Part shown: piece by piece, positions 9,221-15,321 of the stretch | How positions within the stretch are numbered: position 1 is the stretch's first letter | How the letters are laid out: the number at the start of each line of letters is the position of its first letter | Assembly: GCA_036939975.1 (NCBI GenBank) | Contig: JALLPB010000486.1 | Location: 1-15,321, forward strand | Reading direction: 5' to 3' | Source: Cyclostephanos tholiformis | Lineage: Eukaryota; Bacillariophyta; Thalassiosirophyceae; Thalassiosirales; Thalassiosiraceae | DNA: 15,321 nucleotides | Notes under the pieces: model-generated | The model's input: only the letters and a program-made list of their open reading frames with translations | What the model was told of the DNA's origin: nothing | The model's database searches: none | Program-made: the position numbers and the translations under genes

Positions 9221-9420
9221 AAGGGATTTAAGAAGACGTTGAAATTTCAATATCTGAATTGGGCGTCATTATTCGATGATAATGAATAATTTATTTGTAA
9301 CCAAGACGGAGACTTTTCGTAAGGCGGCGAATCAATGTAGCTATTATTTTATATTTAGTTCGAGGTAGCTGTTTAAGCTCCCTTTCAGTATGGCTAATTA
9401 TGACTATCCTTTCATGTATA
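9092..9420 (+). repeat. Direct repeat copy A (3' end of coiled-coil gene)
   Basis: First copy of a ~330-bp tandem direct repeat, offset 349-350 bp from copy B. By eye the copies are about 93% identical with two small indels. Copy A carries the annotated stop TGA (TGG in copy B) and, further on, a 1-base and a 2-base length difference relative to copy B that would break the frame even without the stop. Confidence 0.92.
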
Positions 9421-9767
9421 AAGAAATTGATGCGTTGTGCAAGAAATTGTTTGAACTTGGCATTGTCAGGGGCTTAGAAAAGGTGAGAAAGGCATTGAAT
9501 CCCTGGAATCCTGCTTATAATCTGCATCTTTGGGGAGAATTGAGGGAGCATGGTACGGCTGTTTTGTGGAAGGGATTCAAGACGACGTTGAAATTTCAAT
9601 ATCTGAATTGGGCGTCGTACTCGATGATAATGAATAATTTATTTGTGACCGAGACGAAGACTTTTCGTAAGGCGGCGAATCAAGATGTAGTTAATATTTT
9701 ATATTTAGTTCGAGGTAGCTGTTTAAGCCCCCCTTCAGTATGGCTAATTATGACAATCAATTCATGA
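9390..9767 (+). pseudogene. Duplicated open gene fragment (copy B reading frame)
   Basis: An open frame of 125 codons, ATG 9390 to TGA 9765-9767. Residues ~19-101 repeat and extend the C-terminal block of the upstream gene: KKLFELGIVRGLEKV, NPWNPAYNLHLW, then LWKGFK, LKFQYLNW and further, which are lost in copy A by stop and frameshift. The first ~17 codons come from the 3' flank of copy A, so the ATG is likely a by-product of the duplication. It could be a non-expressed 3' fragment, a small new gene, or the better preserved original end of the ancestral gene with copy A as the damaged insert. I favour a partial duplicate; protein evidence would decide. Confidence 0.5.
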
Positions 9768-9770
9768 ATA
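9441..9770 (+). repeat. Direct repeat copy B
   Basis: Second copy of the tandem repeat, beginning at the same aagaaattg as copy A and ending in ttcatgaata just before a T10 run (about 9771-9780). The extra aagaaattg at 9421, just before copy B, hints at the short match used at the duplication junction. There are no terminal inverted repeats or target-site signs of a transposon. Confidence 0.92.
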
Positions 9771-10179
9771 TTTTTTTTTTATGGAAGAGATCATCATAGT
9801 CATCAGGCTATACGTTGTGAAAAGAGTCCATAGTCTCTATCTGTCAAGTAGCTTTCTTCTGTTTCAAAAATTCTGAAAGATCGAAAGGAATTACCAGTAC
9901 CTTGTCACTTCATCACAATCAGGAATTACATAATTCGCCCTTAGAACGTTTAACTAAAATGAGAAGAGAGATGATATTCTGCACTTAAACAGATGTTTTT
10001 ATCTGCTACTTCGAAGAACCGGTAATGCCCAATTTTAGATCACGCCAGCTTCGGGAGTCAGTGCAAATAAATTCATCATCAAGGTGTTGGCCAATCTTGG
10101 TGAACATATAATATAAATGTGAATGAGTTTATTTTGAGGAAAATAAATAAAGTGATAGGCGGGCAAACCACGGACAGTA
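9771..10179. other. Intergenic region, possibly with a last exon of the LRR gene
   Basis: About 400 bp of AT-rich sequence. Apart from the T10 run and a candidate minus-strand final exon (10095-10006) of the LRR gene, I see no gene, RNA or repeat. It should hold the 3' ends of the convergent coiled-coil and LRR genes. Confidence 0.45.
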
Positions 10180-11634
10180 TCATACCTTATTTTCCTCCGC
10201 ATCCGGGGGGAACGTTCCGGCCAAATTTTCTCCTTCGTTAGGCTCATCTTTCAACAATGCTTCCTTCACAGCCCGTGCTCCCTCGAGTTCCGTGTAAAGC
10301 CTCTCCCATTCACAATTTTTCCAAGTTGTCTTTTCCTCGTCGCTTAACTTTTCTTTCGCAGGCTGGCAGCTAAGCGTGGATATGAAGTTGGAGACTATCT
10401 TCCTATTTTGCTGCCCGCGGGTCACGAAACCACGGATAGTCTGTTCTCTTGTGGGATCGATGCGGTTAAAAGCCACAAATGTTTGTATGGCATCCAGCAA
10501 CCTTTGATCGGTCACAAATCCTTCGTCGACTTCGCCGCGTGGGATGAAATCTGTCGCAACATATTCAGTCCCATCCTTAACCTTGACAACCTTACATCCA
10601 TACCCTTCAAGAACTTCATTATTTTTTCCGTGATTACCACATCCATGTATATCTAACGTGCTCAGCGTATGATTCGTCCTGAGCATTTGGGCAAGTGTTG
10701 ACGCACCACCGTTCCCTATCGGATTCAAATACAGTCCCAGACACTTCAACTTGACGTTATTGCTCAGCGCCGCCGCAATTAGAGCCGTGCCAGTGGGACC
10801 TATTCGGTTATCACCAAGCCAAAGTTCTACCAAGGCACATGAAGTTGTTTCGAGGAACGACGCGATGGCAGCCGCACCGTCATCGGAAATGAGATTGTTA
10901 TTAAGCCACAGCTCGGTGATTGAACCTAAATGGTCGCGGTTCTTTAATAAAGTGGAGAGTTCTACGATGCAAGGGTCAGTGGCCATGCGGCCGACGAAAT
11001 GGACTTCCGTTATTAGCTTGGGGTTGTTCAGAGGGTGCCTTGGGTCTTGCAAGTCGTCTACTTCATTTGTACTTGCAGTTTTGAGCTCAGATGCATTCCA
11101 CTCTTCATAAAATGATTCATTAATCGAAAAAGAAATTCGTCAATAGACTGTTTGAAAGACAAAAATCTGTCTTCATAAGATATGTGGGTAGGTGAGGCTC
11201 GGATTCAGTTGTTACTTACTAGGTGCACCTCTCAAATGACAATACTTCTTATGGTCTACCTCCAACTCTTGGAACTGCGTCTGCAATTTCACGAGCAACT
11301 GCTGAATATCAGTAGATCTGGGATTCAACATTCGCCGAAGACGATGTGCCAAACCCATGAACATGCCGGAGTCAGCCGTAGTGCCCGACTTCGAAGACGT
11401 CAAATGCGCCTCGCCACTATCACCGAAGCCCTTGTACGGGACGGCTGGGGATTCTTCGGTAGCAACGTTGGCCCCAACGCCGGCGGATGAGACGTCCTCT
11501 TGTCCGTTTTCGGTTAGATCGGCGTCTTCCTTCTGGAAAGCCGAAGGCGGCGGTTGAGTAGTTTCCTCCATGGGTCCCTTGGGTCTTCGGTATTTTATGG
11601 ATATTAGGGCATCATTCAGGGTTTGGACGTACAT
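10180..11634 (-). CDS. Leucine-rich repeat (ribonuclease-inhibitor type) protein, two exons
   Basis: Exon 1 runs 11634-11220 and exon 2 runs 11102-10180 (TGA), joining in phase 1 to 445 residues. Exon 1 encodes an acidic, Ser/Thr-rich N-terminus and a basic helix (AHRLRRMLNPRS) leading into a coiled coil. Exon 2 holds at least three 28-residue LRRs of the RI type starting near residues 200, 229 and 257 (LWLNNNLISDDGAAAIASFL, LWLGDNRIGPTGTALIAAAL, LGLYLNPIGNGGASTLAQML) and a degenerate fourth at ~285. A charged helical C-terminal region follows. RI-type LRRs bind proteins, so an adaptor role is likely; no NACHT, kinase or membrane segment is visible. An alternative start is the ATG at 11571, in better context (CCCATGG). 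The last sense codon is followed by GTATGA, a possible donor, so the annotated stop may lie in an intron. Confidence 0.78.
11103..11219 (-). other. Intron of the LRR gene
   Basis: 117-nt intron on the minus strand with donor GTAAGT (from 11219) and acceptor ATGAAG (AG at 11104-11103). Splicing joins ...LRGAP to KWNASEL in frame, and the read-through frame stops at 11212. The CAAACAG alternative further upstream fails because it brings an in-frame TGA into the exon. An acceptor at the CTTGCAAG site (exon from 11048) is also in frame but would drop 18 codons. Confidence 0.72.
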
Positions 11635-11733
11635 ACTACGATAATTGCTACCTAATCATCATAATACAGTCATCATCGCTGCAATCGTTCCACTTCCACT
11701 TCCGTCTCCCTAGCCCCCTCCCCCAGTCAATCA
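11635..11733. promoter_or_regulatory. Compact bidirectional promoter (LRR / sulfotransferase-like)
   Basis: Only 99 bp separate the two divergent ATGs (162 bp if the LRR protein starts at 11571). The plus-strand half is C/T-rich (cttccacttccgtctccc, 11691-11708), a composition typical of sequence just before plus-strand starts in compact algal genomes. No TATA element is obvious. Both 5' UTRs must be very short or overlap. Confidence 0.6.
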
Positions 11734-13300
11734 ATGCCACCGAGATTAACTTCGATCGCTGGTTTATTCAACATAGTGGCGCTGACCGCTCTATTGATCG
11801 GCAATGTAGGCTGGAAATGCGACAATGGATACCGGGAAGTTGCGCAGAAACACCCGAGTGATGCACCGGTATACAATTATGATATCGACCAAGGACGGAC
11901 GGCGACGAAAGATGCCGCTGCTATTGCGTCGGCATCCGGGGGAGAGTACGCTCCGTCGTACCTACAATGGGATGTGCCATCGCTCGAAGTGCCGGTGGAT
12001 TGGTCATTCAAAATGCCTAAGTATTGCAAGAACTCGACTAACTTTCGTCCCGACCCGAAGAGGAAAATTATCGTTCACTTTCACATGCAACATAACGCGG
12101 GCACGGAGTTTTGGATGTTCGCGCGTCGTTTTACGCCCTGTGCCACCCGAGCATGTTGGCAAGATTCCAAGCACTGCATGGTGTCCTATAATGAAGAAGT
12201 TGAGGCGGAGAACATACGACAAAATTATATAAATCACGGCGTTCAATATGTTTCGTATGAGCTGATGCTGCCCCCTCACTTTCCGTTGCCTTTCGTAAGC
12301 GAGAAGGCTCGTCGGGGAATATTCTTCACAACCATCGTCCGAAATCCTTTCAAGGTGAATTTATTGATGCATTTTCGCATTACTCATATTCCTTTCTTCA
12401 CTTTCTGAACTTTTACCAACAGCGCTTTCTGACCTATTATCGAAGGCATACTGAAACTTTCAATGTGGACACGTTCAATGGGCGTTCCCCATTTTGGATT
12501 GATTTGGAAAGATCGCAGCGCCTTTATTCAGGTGATAACCTAAATATAAGATGGCTATCCGGTGCTACGGGGCCCATTAGCAGTGATCAGGTGAATATTG
12601 CCAAATGCCGTCTACAGCTGTTTGATTTGGTGATTGCCGATAGTCTTTACGAGTATGCAGTGAAGAAGGTGATGTGTCCACTGATCGATCAGAAGGCTGA
12701 TGGACCTCGGAAAGGAAAGACTTTCTGCGACGGCAAGGTTTCAAAGATGGAACATGTTTCGAAAAAATCTGACCCGTTAAATGGGACTGACCCGCTCTTT
12801 GTCGGCGCCTGGTTGGAACGGCTTCGGCCCAGCTTTGAGATTTACGACTATGCCCGGTTATTAAGTTGGAAGCAACTAAAGAAGCGGGGCGTTGATGATT
12901 TGCCGGAGCTTTCGGAAGTGCCAAGCTACATAGAAGCTATGGCTAAATACACAAATAAGACAGTATCAGACTTACATTTTAGAAGGATTGAGCGATTAAC
13001 CTTGAAAAACGAAAACAATTTTCACCCTCCCGAAGGATTCTGCAATAGAATGAAACAAATCTGGACGAGCAATCAAGATGGTGAGTTGCAAATGGTATTT
13101 GTGATTGATTAATTGGTTGATTATGCACGAATGTTATTTGCTTTGTTTGATACCATTTACGTACCCCCCTTTTCGTAACAACAAATGAACGTTTATTGGA
13201 AACAGAGATTCCAAAGGTACATGGAATTGGCACAATTTTAAGTGGGATCCATCCTACAGACAAAGATGATTCGATCAGTAGATTGGAAGTTCCTGCTTAG
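11734..13300 (+). CDS. Type II membrane sulfotransferase-like protein, three exons
   Basis: Exons 11734-12354, 12423-13080 and 13206-13300 (TAG) join in frame to 457 residues. Residues ~6-26 form a signal anchor, followed by a variable stem and a C-terminal catalytic-type domain, as in Golgi sulfotransferases, which transfer sulfate from PAPS to sugars. The strand-loop-helix IIVHFHMQHNAGTEFW (~112-127) sits where the 5'-phosphosulfate loop is expected. TIVRNPFKRFLTYYRRH (~200-216), rebuilt exactly across intron 1, matches the 3'-phosphate motif (RxPxxRxxSxY type), with Thr in place of the usual Ser. Cysteines C136, C141 and C148 suggest a lumenal domain. The usual Lys of the first loop (PKxGGT) is His here, so catalysis is uncertain. 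The acceptor is unknown; diatom cell-wall or mucilage sulfated polysaccharides are possible. It is divergent from the LRR gene. Confidence 0.78.
12355..12422 (+). other. Intron 1 of the sulfotransferase-like gene
   Basis: 68-nt intron, phase 0, with donor GTGAAT after AAG and acceptor ACCAACAG preceded by a pyrimidine-rich stretch. It is confirmed by joining VRNPFK to RFLTYYRRH into a continuous 3'-phosphate-binding motif. Read-through stops at 12408. Confidence 0.88.
13081..13205 (+). other. Intron 2 of the sulfotransferase-like gene
   Basis: 125-nt intron, phase 1, with donor GTGAGT and acceptor GGAAACAG. Splicing continues in frame (NQD-EIPKVHG) to TAG at 13298-13300. Read-through would stop at 13112. 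Support is the consensus sites plus the open frame of the short last exon. Confidence 0.75.
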
Positions 13301-13594
13301 CTCTTGATTGACATGTCAGTCTAGTGTGTGTAAATGATTTACACGCTGACAAATATTATGGTAAAAACAGAATTCATCAATATAGTTGTGTCAGCTCCTT
13401 AGCTTTGGTGTATATGCATATATATCGCGTCAAAATCTAATTGTAGCTCCAAAAAGAGTCAAAAGAACGACTAGTAGGTCAATTTGTTTCTAGGATGACG
13501 CCACGTTGATAGGGATTCATGGAGATCCTCGGCTACTAGACATCCCACTGCCAAACATGAAAATCTTGTGCGAAACTTAGACGCCTCCTACTTT
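13301..13594. other. Convergent 3' intergenic region (sulfotransferase-like / DGQHR gene)
   Basis: 294 bp between two converging stops. It contains an imperfect hairpin at 13314-13351, an AT-rich stretch with atgcatatatat (near 13416), and no supported ORF or RNA gene. Confidence 0.55.
13314..13351. repeat. Inverted repeat / hairpin in a convergent 3' region
   Basis: A perfect 8-bp inner stem, GTGTAAAT (13328-13335) and ATTTACAC (13337-13344) around one base, lies inside a 6-bp outer match TGTCAG (13314-13319) and CTGACA (13346-13351). The two stems are separated by unequal spacers of 8 and 1 nt. It could mark an RNA 3' end on either strand; function is inferred only from symmetry and position. 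Confidence 0.55.
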
Positions 13595-15196
13595 TCATTT
13601 TTTATACAACCAAGTGGATTCCAATCCCAAAAAGAAGTCAAATTTTCTGGCCTTCTTCAAGGCCGACTCGTTTATCGATATTTTAATGTCGTTCCCCATG
13701 GTGGCGGTGCCACTGTCCCCGTCGTCGTTCTTTTCCGTTGACGACACACCAACCCCTGCAACACTGCCGTACCGTTCTCGTAGCTCATCATTCTTCCTCG
13801 ACATCCAACTCACAAGCTCTATGCCGTTGCCTATTTTCTCGCGCTGTATAATCTCCGACGCGAAGAGGGCATCGCGCAAGTTGTCCAGGTTCAGGTGCGG
13901 CGCACGACAGCGGGACGACGTCGAGAACATGGCGGGATACATATCTTGGAAGTGAGACGCCGCATGGTCGATGATGTCGCGCGTGCGCTTCTTCGCCACC
14001 CCGGGGAGGTCGATGAGCTTCACAGGCTCGGCCTTGTTGATTTCGGTGAAGATGGTGGCCATGTCGTCGTCGTCATCGCCGTCGGCGAGGGCGGTGGCGT
14101 GACGGTCGTCCCGGGATCGACGGGATACGAAGACCTCCACGAGGACGTTTTCGAGGTCCAGCGAGTCGAGCTCATCCCCGACGCCATCGTCACAGCCCCT
14201 CTCCCGTGCCTTGCGTCTCTCCTCCGACAACAATGCCATCATCCCCACCCTGTGTTGTCCATCCAATATTGACAGACGGCCGTCGTCGTCCTCCATGAGT
14301 GAAATGACTCCCGGTATTCCCATCCACAGCGTCTTCCTCTTTTCCTTGGCCATGGCAGTAGCGCGATCGTGGCGGTAAGCTCGCTGCCTCTCGTAGACGG
14401 GGATGGAAGCCAGCGTCGATGCCGGGGTTAGGTGGACACGCTTGTACGGAAGTCGTGCGATTTGGGGTCCCAATATTGGATGATGATGTCGATGACGATG
14501 ACCGTCCCGTCCTCCATGGTCCTCACTCGAGGTCGACTCCGAGTCGTCCTCCCCCGGCCGAGATTGCCGTCGACGACGACGTCCCCCCCCCTTCCCCTCC
14601 TCCTCCTCTTGGATCTCTTGCAGTCGCATTTCCCTCGCGGCCTCCTCCTTCCACCTTGCGAACGCGACCTCCCTCATATGCTCCACCTCCCTCCTCTCTC
14701 GTTCCTTCGCCTCCCCGCGCATTCTCTCCTCCTCCCTCGACTTGTACTTCTCCTCCATCGCGCGCAGTTCGAGCTCCATCCTCTCCCGCGCCTTCTCGAG
14801 GGCGCGTCGTTCGATCTCGTCCTCCATGCGCCTAGTCTCGTCGGCGGTATGATAGGGCGATGCGCATTTGCGGTCACTCCCCATATCATCATCGGTAGAC
14901 GACGTCGAGGTCCTCGATCGAAGGTGCGCCTCCCGCGCCCGAGCCATAACGATGGCCTCGTCGATGGATGGACTCGACGACGTCGACTGGAGCAATTTCT
15001 CGGCGGACGGAAGTCCCCCCCTCGGGAGGGCGCTAGCTATCATAGACGCGATCTTGTCCCGGAGGGTGGGTATGGACCACCAAGGCGGCGACGACCTTCC
15101 CCCGTCCGACGACGACGACGATGACGACGACGGACGGCGGTGGCAGAATGCCGTCGTCGCACGGTTCTTCGCCACGAAGAATGCCCGGACGAACAT
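13595..15196 (-). CDS. Coiled-coil protein with DGQHR/ParB-like domain
   Basis: Single-exon ORF of 533 residues from the first in-frame ATG (15196), stop at 13595; the frame is open back to a TTG at 15214 with a TGA just before it. Residues 1-22 are Arg/Lys-rich, without acidic residues, and have Phe/Ala, like a mitochondrial presequence; a Ser run follows. Residues ~119-205 form a highly charged coiled coil (Glu/Arg), then a basic Arg run and a His-rich stretch. Residues ~245-405 resemble the ParB/DGQHR fold: a strand pair IPGVISLMEDDDGRLSILDGQHRVGMM with D312-G313-Q314-H315-R316, then FTEINKAEPVKLIDLP (383-398), matching the FxxIN segment after the DGQHR motif in DndB-type proteins. ParB-fold relatives are CTPases, kinases or sulfiredoxin, and DndB regulates DNA phosphorothioation in bacteria. 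Biochemical activity here is unknown. Convergent with the sulfotransferase-like gene. Confidence 0.75.
   Translation of the reverse strand: MFVRAFFVAKNRATTAFCHRRPSSSSSSSSDGGRSSPPWWSIPTLRDKIASMIASALPRGGLPSAEKLLQSTSSSPSIDEAIVMARAREAHLRSRTSTSSTDDDMGSDRKCASPYHTADETRRMEDEIERRALEKARERMELELRAMEEKYKSREEERMRGEAKERERREVEHMREVAFARWKEEAAREMRLQEIQEEEEGKGGGRRRRRQSRPGEDDSESTSSEDHGGRDGHRHRHHHPILGPQIARLPYKRVHLTPASTLASIPVYERQRAYRHDRATAMAKEKRKTLWMGIPGVISLMEDDDGRLSILDGQHRVGMMALLSEERRKARERGCDDGVGDELDSLDLENVLVEVFVSRRSRDDRHATALADGDDDDDMATIFTEINKAEPVKLIDLPGVAKKRTRDIIDHAASHFQDMYPAMFSTSSRCRAPHLNLDNLRDALFASEIIQREKIGNGIELVSWMSRKNDELRERYGSVAGVGVSSTEKNDDGDSGTATMGNDIKISINESALKKARKFDFFLGLESTWLYKK
15105..15132. repeat. GAC/TCG triplet tract encoding poly-Ser on the minus strand
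   Basis: A run of eight GAC/GAT triplets on the plus strand flanked by CCGTCC and GGACGG, which are inverted copies. On the minus strand it encodes the eight-serine run at residues ~23-30 of the DGQHR protein, between the presequence-like segment and the body of the protein. Confidence 0.7.
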
Positions 15197-15321
15197 CTGG
15201 GATTTTGTGAACAAAAGAAATCATGGTATCTAAGGCTGTGATTTCTTTGAGCGTTGAGCATAATATTATACGCATAAAAAAATAGGAACACTCAGGATGT
15301 TCCTGATTTTTCGTTTTTCGA
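15197..15321 (-). promoter_or_regulatory. Upstream region of the DGQHR gene
   Basis: 125 bp of AT-rich sequence 5' of the minus-strand ATG, including ataatattata (15260-15270). Further out is a 7-bp inverted repeat AGGAACA (15284-15290) and TGTTCCT (15298-15304). The window ends here, so the promoter may be incomplete. Confidence 0.4.

Noticed and set aside
9092..9770. Tandem repeat as a pair of mutually exclusive exons
   Set aside because: No splice donor precedes copy A (the coding sequence runs straight into it), so the two copies cannot be swapped as alternative exons; partial tandem duplication fits better.
9092..9780. Transposon or retroposed copy at the repeat
   Set aside because: No terminal inverted repeats, transposase or integrase frame or target-site duplication; the T10 run is on the wrong side for a simple plus-strand poly(A) tail and can be chance.
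11103..11160. CAAACAG as the acceptor of the LRR intron
   Set aside because: Using it puts an in-frame TGA within the third codon of the exon; the ATGAAG acceptor at 11104-11103 keeps the frame open.
14432..15124. Plus-strand ORF of 230 codons opposite the DGQHR gene
   Set aside because: Pro/Leu/Arg/Ser low-complexity frame arising from the GC-rich coiled-coil codons of the minus strand; the minus frame holds the ParB-like domain.
15197..15275. ATG-started minus frame (80 codons) overlapping the start of the DGQHR gene
   Set aside because: It leaves the DGQHR frame and soon stops; no splice pair was found that joins it to the long frame, and the ATG at 15196 gives a sensible presequence-like N-terminus.

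Overview
The window looks like nuclear DNA of a unicellular stramenopile alga, most probably a diatom. The evidence is short GT-AG introns (68 to about 125 nt, mostly with GTAAGT donors), genes packed 100-350 bp apart, serine/asparagine/glycine homopolymer tracts, and families common in these algae (a membrane-anchored SOD-like protein and a type II membrane sulfotransferase-like protein). The lineage call is inference; no rRNA or other marker is present. I see no tRNA, rRNA, CRISPR array or recognisable transposon.

Six genes alternate strictly in strand (+ - + - + -). (1) 236-6677, four exons, encodes a ~2068-residue protein with two SANT domains and the layout of the nuclear receptor corepressor family (N-CoR/SMRT, yeast Snt1): low-complexity Asn/Gly N-terminus with a zinc-knuckle-like motif, coiled coil, a YHEN-type block, SANT1, linker, SANT2, poly-Lys and Gln-rich tail. 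(2) 7607-6993, one exon, encodes a membrane-anchored Cu/Zn-SOD-like domain that keeps the copper histidines but has lost the zinc loop and electrostatic loop. (3) 7949-9220, two exons, encodes an unrecognised protein with a signal-peptide-like N-terminus and coiled coils; its 3' end is tandemly duplicated, and the second copy (9441-9770) is open where the first has a stop and frameshifts. (4) 11634-10180, at least two exons, encodes a ribonuclease-inhibitor-type leucine-rich repeat protein. (5) 11734-13300, three exons, encodes a type II membrane sulfotransferase-like protein with an altered PAPS-binding loop. (6) 15196-13595, one exon, encodes a coiled-coil protein with a DGQHR/ParB-like domain and a mitochondrial-presequence-like N-terminus.

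Genes 2/3 and 4/5 are divergent pairs sharing 341 bp and 99 bp of upstream DNA; genes 1/2, 3/4 and 5/6 are convergent. Nothing ties the six products into one pathway: a chromatin corepressor, an extracytoplasmic redox protein, a possible plastid protein, an LRR adaptor, a Golgi-type enzyme and an organellar ParB-fold candidate look like ordinary eukaryotic neighbours. The points most worth checking are the algal N-CoR with conserved inositol-phosphate contacts, the DGQHR-domain protein, the Zn-less SOD and the decaying tandem duplication.
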